DNA of 64,000 nt from assembly GCA_904063045.1 (NCBI GenBank), contig CAJFCJ010000005.1, positions 2,474,165 to 2,538,164 of the forward strand, given 5' to 3'. Made by a program: the position numbers and the translations under genes. Position 1 is the stretch's first letter, and each line of letters starts with the position of its first letter. This document shows, piece after piece, positions 1-11,914 of this stretch. Source of the stretch: Dimorphilus gyrociliatus (Eukaryota > Annelida > Polychaeta > Dinophilidae). A model generated the notes under the pieces. It was not told the DNA's origin and did not search any database. It saw only the letters and a list, made by a program, of their open reading frames with translations.

Positions 1-522
1 CAAATGACAACTGATGCTTCTACTCCTAAAAAGATGGATCCTGAAATGACTACTCACAAACCAATGGAAATGATGACTAAAACAATAGCTTCTCAAATGT
101 CAACTGATGCCGCTACTCCTGAAAAGATGCATCCTGAAATGACTACTCACAAACCAATGGAAATGATGACCAAAACGATCGCTCCTCAAATGACAACTGA
201 TGCTTCTACTCCTAAAAAGATGGATCCTGAAACGACTACTCACAAACCAATGGTGATGATGACTAAAACGATCGCTTCTCAAATGACAACTAATGCCCCT
301 ACTCCTAAAAAGATGGACTCTAAAATGACTACTCACGAACCGATTACCACATCGAAAATGACAACTGAAAAGACAACTACTCAACAAATCACGACTGATC
401 AAACGACTACTTCTAGAATGACCACTTTTAAGATGACAACTGGCGAACATGTTACGGATAAAACAACAGGAAAGACGACTGGTGGTAGCTCGACTGTTAA
501 TAGAAGACGATTAAATCACTAA
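1..522 (+). CDS. Thr/Met/Lys-rich repeat protein, C-terminal part (cut by window edge)
   Basis: An open frame enters at base 1 and ends with TAA at 522, so only the C-terminus is present and the true start lies outside the window. The protein is built from three complete 31-residue repeats (starting at bases 4, 97 and 190) and a partial fourth at 283. Each repeat carries the patterns MTTDAxTPKKMDPEMTTHKP and MEMMTKTIA. It then degrades into short MTT/KTTT units and a basic end (NRRRLNH). The high Thr content resembles mucin-like, O-glycosylated or extracellular matrix proteins, but no domain is visible. A frame with a Ser/His/Arg-rich product on the other strand is a shadow of the repeat. Function unknown; coding status is likely because the repeats differ by substitutions that keep the frame. 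Confidence 0.6.
   Translation, partial: QMTTDASTPKKMDPEMTTHKPMEMMTKTIASQMSTDAATPEKMHPEMTTHKPMEMMTKTIAPQMTTDASTPKKMDPETTTHKPMVMMTKTIASQMTTNAPTPKKMDSKMTTHEPITTSKMTTEKTTTQQITTDQTTTSRMTTFKMTTGEHVTDKTTGKTTGGSSTVNRRRLNH
4..342 (+). repeat. 93-bp tandem repeat, about 3.6 copies
   Basis: Unit boundaries fall at 4, 97, 190 and 283, exactly 93 bp (31 codons) apart. Copies differ by scattered substitutions and no indels. The last copy decays after about 60 bp. The array probably continues upstream of the window. Confidence 0.9.
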
Positions 523-1174
523 TCTATTGAAAATCAAGGCAAATTGAAAAAGAAACGCTTTATATCTTCTTAAATTTAAATATAAATAATATCTATAGCT
601 GCTATAAAAAATGAATGTATCAATTACAATACTGATATTAATTAAATAGTCAATTAAAAATAGTTCAACCTAATCATATTGAGGCGGTGATGATAATCAT
701 TGAACCTTTCATTAATACTGAATGTTTCCTTGCCTGAATACATTTTATAATCTTCAATATTCCAATGTTTTCTTCTTCCATAAAGAAGTGATACTTTCGG
801 TCAAAAGTTAGAGAAGTTACAAAGCGATGTTACAAACATTTCGATTAATTTTCAAAGGATGTTTAATGAAAATGCTCCAGAGTTAAATATAGATTTTTCT
901 TAAGAGTAATAACTCATGGAAAAAGTGTCAATTGTAAATGACAATGAATATTCAAAAGGTGAATAATTAACAAGTATTGACTTAAGTACTTACTCAATAT
1001 GTAATACATAACGAGGCTATCCTGTATGTTGAGGGTTAGAATGTGGAAAGGATTTTGAAAGCATTTTTTTCCTTATTATAAAGGACAAGGTCGTTTGACA
1101 ACATCATCAGAAATTATTTGCAGATAGAGAAGAATTTAAACAAGAGATAAGTAAAAATAGACCGGTTTAAGAAA
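523..1174. other. AT-rich intergenic stretch
   Basis: I see no gene, RNA or repeat here. It should hold the 3' end of the repeat-protein gene and the promoter/5' UTR of the RING gene at 1175. Confidence 0.5.
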
Positions 1175-2629
1175 ATGAACAAGGATGATAATACGTGTCC
1201 AATTTGTAAAGAAGATCTAATAACTAAGAAACCCAAACGATTACCATGTAATCTATCTCATGTATTTTGTAGAGATTGCCTAATTAATTTAGAGAAATAT
1301 TTACAATTAAAAACTGGTGATAAATTCCCTTGTCCTATTTGTAAAACCTACTCAAAATGGCCAAGAGGTGGTGTTGACTCTTTCTCAGATATCGTCATTT
1401 TCGACAATACAAATCAAATTGAAAATGTTGAAGATATCTACGTTGAAAGAATTCAACAAGAGAATTTTGCAGATGAATTCAAGAGAATCTTATTAACAGA
1501 AATTAATAATTCAGAAGAATTGAAAAGAAGTGAATTGAATAAATTAGATAATAAGATAAATATTCTTAAAGCATCTATTAATAAGAAACAAGCTATTTTG
1601 AAAGATGAGTTGGAGATTTTCTATTCTCAGAAACAGTCAAAATTAAGAGAGATGATGAGGGAGTGTGAATTTTTGAAACAAATTCCACCATTATCCGGAG
1701 GAAGGATTAGTTGTATCTTCAGAGAAAAATACGATTCTATTAAGGAAGAATTAACAGAGTTAAGAGAGAAAATAGTAAAAACAGATGCTATACTTGTAAC
1801 TCCCAACGAAGATGTACAAATTGGATCAGTAGTTTTCTCTCATTCTGATCAATCTCGCGACAAAAGAGAGATTTTCGTCGAAGGTTACCTAAGTAAAATT
1901 AGATCATTTAATGGGGCGATCTTTGCCTTTTCATCAACGAAAGATACAATAAGTTGGACAAATATTGAAACTGGAGAAAATATGTCGTGGTCAATGAAGC
2001 AAAATAGTGGATTTTTAGATCAAGAAATATGCCTAGGTGGAGATGGATTAATCTATTTATATCATGGTACAAATTTTGAATCTTCGAGAATTTTTACGAT
2101 AGATTCTCATTTTAAAGAAGCTAGAAAAGAAAAAAAAGTTAAAGCTTACGTTCGTCTAACAGATCCCCAGTACATAACCTTTTCAAATGTTCTATTTTTT
2201 ATGACGGATTCATTATTTATTATGTATGATAAAGCTCAAAAATTATTGGCAAATATGGATTTAAAAAAATCAATTATCGATTTAAAAGTTATAAAAAACA
2301 AGGTTTTCTTTCTACTTTCGAATGGTAAAATAAAGAAAGTTGAAAATGGAAGTTTAATTGATTTAAAAATAACAAAAATTGATGGAAATTTTTCAATAAT
2401 TGACGATATAATTCCAAAATTGAGGGATGATGATAAATTTTTACTTTTTGATGATAGTTTTATATATATGGTTACTGAAAATTCAAAAAAAACAACTGCT
2501 TATTGCCAAAAGCATTTATTTACAAATGATCGTATAAAAGGATATAAAATTGGAATAAATAAGGTCATTTTTGCTGTTGTTAGCAATAGAATTAAAGATA
2601 AGATTACAATGAAATATTTTGATTTTTAG
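1175..2629 (+). CDS. RING-finger/coiled-coil protein with C-terminal propeller-like region
   Basis: Intronless 484-residue frame. A C3HC4 RING sits at the N-terminus: C8, C11, C25, H29, C32, C35, C53, C56, with the CPIC/CPICK signature, so it is a likely E3 ubiquitin ligase. Residues about 95-165 are a charged coiled coil ending in the family signature IFYSQKQSKLRE. The C-terminal 270 residues contain repeated short beta-type segments and a family motif, FSIIDDIIPKL, near residue 410. This looks like a TRIM-NHL-like propeller but I cannot assign a named domain. No B-box is present. The start is chosen because it places the first RING cysteine 7 residues in, as in the paralogues at 30.5 and 33 kb. 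It is the only member of the RING group on the plus strand. Confidence 0.85.
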   Translation: MNKDDNTCPICKEDLITKKPKRLPCNLSHVFCRDCLINLEKYLQLKTGDKFPCPICKTYSKWPRGGVDSFSDIVIFDNTNQIENVEDIYVERIQQENFADEFKRILLTEINNSEELKRSELNKLDNKINILKASINKKQAILKDELEIFYSQKQSKLREMMRECEFLKQIPPLSGGRISCIFREKYDSIKEELTELREKIVKTDAILVTPNEDVQIGSVVFSHSDQSRDKREIFVEGYLSKIRSFNGAIFAFSSTKDTISWTNIETGENMSWSMKQNSGFLDQEICLGGDGLIYLYHGTNFESSRIFTIDSHFKEARKEKKVKAYVRLTDPQYITFSNVLFFMTDSLFIMYDKAQKLLANMDLKKSIIDLKVIKNKVFFLLSNGKIKKVENGSLIDLKITKIDGNFSIIDDIIPKLRDDDKFLLFDDSFIYMVTENSKKTTAYCQKHLFTNDRIKGYKIGINKVIFAVVSNRIKDKITMKYFDF

Positions 2630-2965
2630 TATATTTTTTTTTATGTTCTCTTTGGTTTTTAAAAAGCTGGATAACATAAATTTCTCTTTTTAATTTTTTT
2701 ATGTTATTACAAAAATAGAAGCTAATAAACAATATTTTTCAAGAAATCTATCTCTCTCTCTCTCTCTCTCTCTCTTACCTATTTTTCTGCGCTAATATCT
2801 TTATTATAGGATTAGAAAAGCTACAGCTCAAAGGGATATTCTTATTATTTATGCTAATTTTAAACAAACTGATCTGCTGTTAAATGTAAATTGATACTTA
2901 ACTCTGCTCATTATTTCTTCGACAGAGGATTGATTTTCAACATCATTCAGTAGTGTAGTAGAAGA
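2630..2965. repeat. Intergenic stretch with (TC)n microsatellite
   Basis: A (TC)n tract occupies 2751-2775 within otherwise AT-rich DNA. No gene is seen between the RING gene and the signal-peptide exon at 2966. Confidence 0.7.
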
Positions 2966-5900
2966 ATGATTTTGAAAATATTTTACTTTCTTTCAATTAT
3001 AATTATAACTCAAAATCTCTTTGTTGGAAGTAATGATTGTCCTCCACAAAGTGTAGATAAACTCGATTTTAAAACTAAACATTTACGAGAAGACGACAAC
3101 ACAGTAACTTTGCTGATTGAAGCTAAACATCAAAATTCTACCGCACCTATTGTTTTTCCGAATACAGTACAATTTAAAAACATTAAAAACATGTTTTATA
3201 TATTTAGTTACGCATGTTCAATAAATGGATATGATGACATATTGCACTATGGCCTTATGTATAGAGTGAAAATAGGTAAATATAGGAAAACAATCATTGG
3301 TAATGACAATTAGATTTTTTTAAGATCCTAACACTGATATATTTTCGTGCCTGAGTTATGGAAAGCAATTGTATTGTTCAATGTTAATTTAATAATATAT
3401 ATATGATCAATTTAAAAAGAGTTAAATATGTTTCTTTCAACAGAGAATGGGCAAAATGCAATAGAAAAAGTAAAACAAGAACAGAGATCACATTGGCAGT
3501 TAAGTGTTTTAAAACCAACAAACTATGTAAATTGTTTATATTATAGATACAAAAAAAACCCTTAGACATTTCTGTAACTATTTATAGTTTTCTATCATAA
3601 TAACTTCGGCAAGAACGATCGGTCTTTAGTATATGCTCGATTCAATAGAAAATCTTTTCATTTTTGTCAAAATAAAACAACTAATATCAAAGAGTTGTGT
3701 AAACTTTCATACGAACGTTCACAGTTTATATTTTACAATAAATTTAAACAAAATATCACTGAAACGTTCTTGGCAATAAATTCAACATCTATAATAGAAA
3801 TTAACGAAAGTCAATGCAAAAAAATTGAATGTACAGATGAATTTGGTTTGTCTTGAAATAAAATTTAGATGAATTATACAGTTACTGACACGTTTTTAAA
3901 CTTTTTCAGATGCAACAATTGAACAAGCTTCAAATTATTTTTTTAATGAAAAGCCTAAAAATCATATTGTTGAACCAATATTAGCAAGTCCAAAATATGG
4001 TCCTTTACCCTTTTTGTCGGCATATGATAATATAAACCTTGGAATACTCTTCTCTCTAACTTGTCAATATTTCAATTATTCAACATATGACGATTACCAT
4101 GAGCTGTGCTTCTACAAAGCTTCGTATTACTCAAAACATTCTTTTGCATTTAAATGTGACTTGTCAGCAAGAAATTTAAAGGATTGCAGAGTCGGGAGGT
4201 TTTCTTCAGGAATATCCATTTGTGAAATAAGATGCAAAAATCTAGAAAAAACATTTAAAGGTTTAAAAATTTTTTTACGATATTATACCTTTGATTGATA
4301 GTTAACTTTTTGTTTCCAATCTAGAATCTACTTTTCGACTGTATTCATCTAAAAACAAGATTTTTTATGAAAAACAGAAAGACAAACCCGAGATAATAAC
4401 TGCTGATTTACAAATACATAAATTTCACAAATGGTATAGGGTTGTTGTTCCACAATTTTCTTACTTACATGGACGGGTGATTTCTAAGTTTAATATAATT
4501 ATTAGAGAGATATTCACGTAATTACATTCTTTCTTCCTTCAAGTTTATATGTAGTCATTTTGGATACAAGCACGCAACTTTCCATACTTACAATAAAGAT
4601 TTAGATGAGAAATTTACAGTTTTGTTTTCTATACTATGTAATCTAAATGAAACCAATTTAAATCATTGTGAAAAAATTCTGTTAAATGATCTTTTTGTAC
4701 TTGACGTTGCTCTTTTGAATTGTCGAAATGATTGGCCTTCTATAGGTCAGAATAATCTTTAAAAAAAAAACAACCTTTAATTTGCTATAAAACAATATTT
4801 CACACTTTTTTCAGAATGTTCAGAAGAAAATGAATTTCACTTTCAAGGAAAATGTTTAACTTTTGTCTCATTGTCTCAAAGATTTAGTCTAATGCAAGCA
4901 AACATTTATTGCGAAAGAAGAAACTCCACTTTATTGAATTTAGCCCACTTACACAGCATTAAACATGTAAATATGATGTTACAGCTGTACGCGATTTCGT
5001 TAAGAAGAGGAAAAAAAGCACGCCTTAGTTCTACAGTGGGCTATAAAGCTACCTTTGGTAAACAACATATTCCTACTAAAATGGAACGATTGCTATTAAT
5101 TTACATGTTTTTTTTTTATAGAATTTCACTTCCCATTAGGTAAAACCGTTGAAAAAATAATTAAAATCTCTATCTAAGAATTAAACTCTTTTGAAATTAT
5201 TAAAAATATCATTAAAATTCTAAGCTAAAAGGGTAAAGATGGATAAATTTAATAGATCAGTAATCGTTTCTGGAGATAACATACCTTTTGACATAATCGG
5301 AATTCATGGACCTAATTTACTGAAGTACTTTTTTAAATATATAATTTTTAATATGTTTTACTCATGAATATGCATTAAAAAGAAATAATTTACATTATAC
5401 ATTTGATTGTTTAACACAATTTCGAAGTGACTTGAGAAAATATTTATCCATAAAGAAATATGGAGATTGCTTGTTTACCTTCACCTATAAACTTAACTAT
5501 ACTTCTTGCATGAAAGATTACTATTCCAACTTTTTATGTGAACGTACTCGTGGTAAAATAAAAGTAATTTCTGTTTCTGAGGATTATTAAACTACTTCTT
5601 CTTTCAGATCTTACTCTTCTTCCAGAGAATTTCTCGTACAATAGTCTTGATGTTAAAGGGTTTTCTTCCTGTCCGAAAGGGTTTTTCGCCTGTAAACCCG
5701 AAAATTTTTGTATTAGTATTGTCCAAGTTTGTGATGAGATTCCTGATTGCCCAACTGCCAACGATGAACTAAATTGTAGTGGTTCTATTGAATTTATTTG
5801 CGAAAATATGGAAAGAGTGCCAATGACTTCCCTATGTAACCATCGGATTGATTGTTCTGATAACAGTGATGAAAAACATTGTGGTAAAATTATAATAAAC

Positions 5901-8616
5901 AATGTGCAGTATAACAAAATATACAATGATTAATTCTTTTATAGAATTTAATTGCTTAAACAGCAAGTAATATCTATTCTTAAATAGTTTTATTAATCAA
6001 TAAACAAAGCTTATTTTAAAAACTAAAATATATCTAGTTTTCAATGTAAAACTGGTAAATGTATACCAATGAGACAATTTTGTGATTCGGAGATCAATTG
6101 CATAGATAGAAGTGATGAAGACTGCAAAGGTAGATATCATTTTTATATCTGCACTTTTACATGCTTATCTTTTTAACAGAAAATTGTACCACTTTCTTTT
6201 GTGAAAAACGTTGTCTAAGAGACAAAAACATTTGCGATCTGAAACAAGACTGCACAAAGGAAGCAGCAGAAAAGGACGAAATTCCAGAGCAATGTTTTAA
6301 GGGATATTATAGAAACTTGTAAGACAAGAACGAACTTTTTTTATATGCTTTGGTAAAAAAAATCTTTAATAATAAGCTTTTTATGCATTTTAGTTCCAAA
6401 AAAAATTTCCTGAAGTCGGGTTGTGATCCATTGCAACCCGAAAAACAAATATTTATCAGACATCATTATAACAAATCAAGTAGTGAAACTTTTTGTAGGG
6501 TAAAATATGACTCAATGGGAGAGCTTATAACAAAACCACATTATCCATTTGAAGAATTACGGGAATGTTTACATATCAAATGTAAACAACACGAATATCA
6601 ATGTCGAGACAAAAATTATTGCATATCGTTGGAAAATGTTTGCGATGGAATAAGTCACTGTTACTTTAGCGACGATGAAATAGCTTGTGGTATAAATAAT
6701 TCTCATTTGTAAACAATTTGGAAAAAAATTTCCCAACAGAAACTTTCAAACCAATTGGCTCGTTTAAATGCAAACTTCAAACAATATATTTACACTTTAG
6801 TCAAGTTTGCGATGGAATAATTAATTGTCTTTACGGAAATGACGAAATATATTGTATCGACTATTCAAATCATGATTGCCCAAATTCTTGCGACTGTAAT
6901 AATATTTTAAGCATTCAATGTAACATCCTTCATGAAGGGAAAATTATTGACCTGAATTTCACATACTCTTTTAAGAGTCTCTCCATTATAAATATGCGAG
7001 ATATTGACGATGTCAATTTTCTTCATCCTGAATCGCTTTCACACTTATCAATTACGAATGGTCTTGTCACAAAACTTCCAGATTTTAGATTAATCAATCT
7101 CTTTTATCTTGATCTCTCTAATAATCAAATTAGACAAATACAAGATGTTCAACAGAAATTGAAATTGCTACAGTATTTAGATTTAAGGAATAATCCAATT
7201 GTATGGGATAAGAAACTATCTTTAGCTTTTTCTTATAAACAACTTATGACACTTGATTTGTCTGGAACAAATATCGGACATATTGAAAAACAGTTACAGA
7301 ATTTGACAAAACTTCGAATACTTAAAATGGCAAATTGTAAAATATCCTATATATTCGTTGATGCTTTTAAAGGAACGCAAGATTTGAGACGCCTTTATTT
7401 AAATAATACTGTTCTCCCTTTTATTCTATCAATAACAATTATCAAGCCATTTATAAACATTGAATATTTTTTCTCAGAGAGATTTGAACTGTGCTGCGCA
7501 GCCAGGAAATGGCATTCATCGTTAATAAAATGTACACCAAAAGCTTCTGTTATAAAAACATGCTCAGATCTAATTGGAATAAAAGCACTTAGAGTTATTA
7601 TAATGATTGTTATATTTTGGGGTTTTTTAGGAAATATTGCTGCTATAGTATATCGTTTAAAAACTATTACAAAATCCATGGAATTCATTTACATGGGTTT
7701 AAGTTTATCCGATTTCTTGTTAATTATATATTTACTAATAATAGCTAGTGTCGATCAGAACTTGAACGGCAGATATAGTGAAAACGATCACATTTGGAGA
7801 TTTAGCATTTGGTGTAAAATAAGTGGTATAATTGCAACCACTTCAGTTATATCTTCAAATGTCTTCCTTCTATTAATTACAATTGATAGATATGCGGCTA
7901 TTTGTTTCCCTCTTGAATATCAGAAGCATTCTTTTTCAAGTTTCAAAGTTGGAGTATTTACATTTATCTTATTTATCATTATTATTTTCATCTCAGCTTT
8001 ACCGGAAATAATTTTCAAAGTTCGCTTCCTCTATTTTATTAAATAGTTTAAAGTTATTGACATTTTTTCAATGCATTATAGAATTATTTTTCAAGATCAC
8101 CAGTATGTTTTTCTTTACATTTAACACCAGAAAGAGTTAGCGGTTGGCTATATTCATTTATCATAACTGGAGTATTTAATTTCATTCTCTGCTTTTTAAT
8201 TGCTGCTATATATATTAAAATTTTTATCATAATGTTCAAGTCGAAATCATTTTTAACTCAAGGAAATTTTATAAGCAGAATAAAAAAACTTGCAACAGCT
8301 AGTGCTATAATCATTTTTAGCAATTTGTGTTGTTTTGCTCCAATATCTTTATTAGGTAGAATTCATGTTTGTTTATTTTAGTTATCTCTATAAAATACTA
8401 TTTATAGCATTCTTTACTGAATTTGGATGGATCACTCTAAATAATAATGTATATCCATGGATCATTGTTCTAATCACACCTATAAATTCAATGGTTAATC
8501 CATACATTTATTGCCTATCTAAATACATATCTTACAAAAACTTTCTTAAGAAAAGGAAACTAAAGGAAATGTATATAATGAATTTTTATTCAAAGTTATA
8601 CTGTATTTTATATTAG
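2966..8616 (+). CDS. LRR-containing 7TM receptor with SRCR-like, C-type lectin and six LDLa domains (GRL101/RXFP-like)
   Basis: Phase-consistent 17-exon model: join(2966..3275, 3444..3526, 3614..3845, 3910..4260, 4325..4476, 4544..4745, 4815..5139, 5232..5324, 5383..5552, 5608..5883, 5945..5966, 6038..6129, 6180..6318, 6394..6689, 6740..8019, 8082..8355, 8408..8616), 1501 residues. Order of parts: signal peptide; three divergent SRCR-like blocks; a C-type lectin-like domain from ECSEENEFHFQGKC to NFLCER; six LDLa modules (for example FQCKTGKCIP...DRSDEDC); LRRs (YLDLSNNQI, LDLRNNPI); a CC-containing hinge; and 7TM segments with IDRYAAICFP at the end of TM3 and NPYIY in TM7. LDLa plus LRR plus rhodopsin-type 7TM is the plan of relaxin receptors and molluscan GRL101. 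The boundary inside the lectin domain (5058-5121 may be an intron) and the C-terminal tail are the least certain parts. Likely plasma-membrane receptor; ligand unknown. Confidence 0.8.
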
Positions 8617-8749
8617 TAATACTTGTTATATTGAATTTTTTAGAAATAATGCTATTCGGGATCGAGAATATTCTGAGAGTAAAGCATGTGACTTTTTAAC
8701 TTTTTAATATATTTTCTCATTTTAGAAAGACTATTTACCTTTTCAGATT

Positions 8750-9223
8750 GTTTATTTATTAAACAAATGATTACAAATAAGATTTATTATCAAATTGGTA
8801 GAAATATTAAGAATTTCAATTATGTTAAATTCAATTTATCTATCTGGAAAATATATTATTTGAGTAAAGATATTATCACAGCAATATCAGTTTTTCATGA
8901 CAGAAAGTTAACTTTTTCAATGAAATTATCAGAAAAGAATATTTATTTTACAGTATTAAATTCATATTTTTCAAAAATATAGATTAACTTATCAAATTAA
9001 TTCATTTCTAATTAACTTTTTTATGTTAATAAATTCAGAAACAAAGCAAGCGAGTATCTTTTTTCGTTTCAATGGGAAATCTACAATTCAATACCGACAA
9101 GAGGAAACATCAAGAAGATCTTACTTACTTTGGTGTTTATTTGAGAAAAATTCTTCAAAAGAATTCAAAAAATTTCATATCATCCACTTGAAAAGGATTG
9201 AACAGAAAACTCTTGAATATTGA
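8750..9223 (+). pseudogene. Possible decayed fragment related to the ITIH-C-like domain of the 50-62 kb family
   Basis: Two short frames (about 8750-8982 and 9023-9223) separated by stops resemble, in order, pieces of the C-terminal domain of the lectin/ITIH-C family at 50.6-61.7 kb. A segment beginning LFIKQMITN aligns with LFKDLISN, VFHDRKLTFSMK aligns with IYHDRQLSIQIE, and a final part ending SYLLWCLFE aligns with the conserved CWLL block. No signal peptide, lectin domain or complete frame is visible. It could be a relic, a degenerate terminal exon or chance similarity. The match is by eye only. Confidence 0.3.
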
Positions 9224-9506
9224 TTATTTGCTATTACTTTTTTTGATTGCGTAATAATAAATCTGTTCCTTATAAATTAATTGTAGTAGTTTTTGAAGAA
9301 AACAAACATGGACGCCTAAATTCAAAATCATTTGAATTGGCTTTGGAGAAACGCTTTAAGAAAATATTCTTATATTCTATTTAAGCATAGGGTGAAAAAA
9401 TTGAATAATTGTCAGAAATTATTCTTATGACACTTTTTATTAAGTTTTACAAAAAAATAATGAAATAATTATACATTAAAATACGAAAATAAATAAAGAT
9501 TCAAAT

Positions 9507-10827
9507 ATGGCGTCTAAAGCAATAGTTGACTTCAACCTGGACGAATCTGATGATGCCTTTGCCGAAAAGTTAAAAAGTAAGATCCTCTATGAAATTGATG
9601 TTGCTGAAAAGGAAAAGAAGGCAGAAATTTCCAAAATTCATGAGGGTGCGGCTAATTTAACAGCTTTAATTTCTAAAAATGAATCTAAACTTAATGAGGA
9701 AATTGAAATATTCTACTCCAACCGTCAATCTAAACTTAAAGAGATATTAATCAACTGTTCAGTTTTTGACAAAGATAGGGATATAAAATCAATTCTTAGT
9801 ACAAATAATAAAGTAATCAAGAAAGATTTGTTAACATCATTCAATAAAGCAATAGATGGTACAGCTGAATTTGTAAGTTCTGATAATGAAATTAAATTAA
9901 CATACGGATCAATACTCTTTTCAAATGACAAAGGACAAGGGCAAAGGAGAATAGAATTAGAATATCCAGTAATAAAGGTCAGATCATTTGATTCTGGACT
10001 ATACGTTTTCTATTCGGCCAATTATAGAAATACTTATTTACCTAAAATATTAAGTGGGGAATATGCTGCTAATAATTTCCAGCCAGATCAAACAACTCTT
10101 TCTGGTGCTGAATACGTATATTGTATGAATTTGGAAACTGGAGAAGTGCTAAATGAAAATATTAATGGTTTTTCAATCGTAGATATTAATGCTTTAAATG
10201 ATTTGGCCTATTTAACAAATGATAAAACAGCTTTAATGCATAATTTTTCAACTATGAATAACCTATGGAGTACAGGTTAGTTTGCTAATTTTATATTAAT
10301 TAATACTTAATTATTATTAATCTTATTAAACAATTTAATTCTATTTTTACTTATTAGGCGAACCATCTCTTTACCAATATCAACAACTTAATGATGTGTC
10401 TACTCTATTCTTAGCCGATCAAAAGATATTTATGAAAAATCTATGTATAGATAAATCAAAAGACTTTGTCGATTTGAACATTTCCAATACTGAAGGATTC
10501 TATTTGGACTTGAATCAGGGAATTTTCGTTAAGAATACAAAATTTTTATCCAAAGCAAAAATAAAAACATGGAAACAAGATTCGTCGGAAAATGAATTGG
10601 TTCATTATATTATAACTAAACAAGAGAAGCTTCTTTTCGATCTATTATATATTTATTCAATTAACGTAGAAACATTTGAAGTAACCGTTTTTATGCAGAA
10701 AAATATATTCCCGGACTATTGCATTCTGGGATATAAAATTGTTGATGAAGATACTGTTGTTTTTGCCTTGTTCGATAAAAAGAATATTTGTGAAATAATG
10801 TTAAAAATATGTCGACTAACTAATTAA
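9507..10827 (+). CDS. RING-less coiled-coil/propeller-like paralogue (two exons)
   Basis: Exons 9507..10275 and 10358..10827 join in phase 1 to give 412 residues. The coiled coil carries the family signature EIFYSNRQSKLKE at about residue 70. It is followed by a region matching the C-terminal half of the RING genes (YGSILFSN, then FDSGLYVFYSA and LETGEV). The RING is absent: the protein begins with a short acidic leader directly before the coil. The first exon ends at the same codon phase and position as in the gene at 11915-13228, so the two share an ancestor with this intron. Without a RING it cannot act as an E3 itself. It may heteromerise with RING members through the coil (inference). 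Confidence 0.75.
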
Positions 10828-11050
10828 ATATGTCTTCTAATGAAGGGGAAGTTTTTACAGAAAGTGTCTCGTTTGTTTTCGTAGTTTGTTTTTGTAATAC
10901 AGGATATTGTGTAATTGATGACTAATTTTAAGCATTGTTTTTGAGAAACGGAAATTAGGTTTTTTTTATCTGAACTATTGCATAGTTCATAGTTTTTATA
11001 CTATTAAATACATTTGGAGACTGTGGCCTGAATAGAGACATCCAGAAAAT

Positions 11051-11554
11051 ATGCAAAATTTTTTTGAACAACGTGGAATAGGCAGAAATTCAGCTGATCC
11101 TTTTAATTGCAAGAGACACTCTGAAAAGCCAAAACTCTCCAACGAAAAATCTATGAGCAACCTTAAAGACGAAATTTCAAATGAGATTGAAAAAATTAAA
11201 GAAAAGAAAGAGATGAAGCTTGCTCAGATTGAACAAGAGGTGCGAACTTTGAAGGCTGTGATAGCCAAACACGAAAGTATTCTTAATGAAGAAGTCGAAT
11301 CGTTTTACTCGAATCGCCAATCGAAACTAGAAAGCTTGTTAGAAAGCATATCAACAATAGAAAAGCCTCCTACATCAAATGATGCAGAGATTCAATCTCT
11401 TTACAAGTCTACCTATTCAGCTCTTGAAAAGAAGCTCATAAAAGTGATAGAGAATACTCTATCAGGAGATATTGCTTTTACAGAATCAAAGCTAAACTCT
11501 CAAGTAACAATTGGAGAAATAACGTTACCTATTAAAATTCATCATTCGCATTGA
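11051..11554 (+). CDS. Truncated RING-less coiled-coil paralogue
   Basis: A 167-residue frame with the same coiled-coil block (ESFYSNRQSKLES near residue 91) and the start of the following region (VTIGEITLP), then a stop after SH. Nothing resembling the remaining propeller-like region is found downstream to 11914. Its first 40 residues differ from the neighbours. It may be a short coil-only protein or a gene truncated by a recent stop. Lying between two longer relatives of opposite orientation, it looks like a product of local duplication. Confidence 0.55.
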   Translation: MQNFFEQRGIGRNSADPFNCKRHSEKPKLSNEKSMSNLKDEISNEIEKIKEKKEMKLAQIEQEVRTLKAVIAKHESILNEEVESFYSNRQSKLESLLESISTIEKPPTSNDAEIQSLYKSTYSALEKKLIKVIENTLSGDIAFTESKLNSQVTIGEITLPIKIHHSH

Positions 11555-11914
11555 AAAATAATTATCCAGGTCACATGTATTGTTACTCTGACGATTGGAG
11601 TGATTAATAATAATGTAATTAATAAATATAATTAAGATACATTGATCTTACGACACGTTTCGTGAAAAATCTACTCGCGTGCTACGGCCATCAGGTATTT
11701 TACCTTCGTCATCTTTATCACTGTAGAGGGCAAATAGATTCCAAATTTATGAGATACTGCTTTTACACCTAAAAATTAAACAAAGAGAGCGATTGTTTTT
11801 CAAAGACATTTGTATTCAATTTATGTATTATTAGTCGCTTATTACAAATAATTTTTCCAATAAAGTATTAATAACAAGTTTCTTAAGCATTTCAAAAGAA
11901 AACAAAACAATATT
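11555..11914. other. Intergenic, no gene seen
   Basis: I looked for the missing C-terminal half of the truncated paralogue and did not find it. Convergent transcripts probably end here. Confidence 0.4.

Noticed and set aside
100-450. Minus-strand Ser/His/Arg-rich frame over the repeat
   Set aside because: Antisense shadow of the in-frame 93-bp repeat; the plus frame shows the conserved pattern.
2751-2775. Regular short repeats as a possible CRISPR or satellite array
   Set aside because: Simple dinucleotide microsatellite; similar tracts occur throughout and there are no spacers.
5534-5926. 130-residue minus-strand frame
   Set aside because: Antisense to two clear LDLa modules of the receptor gene.
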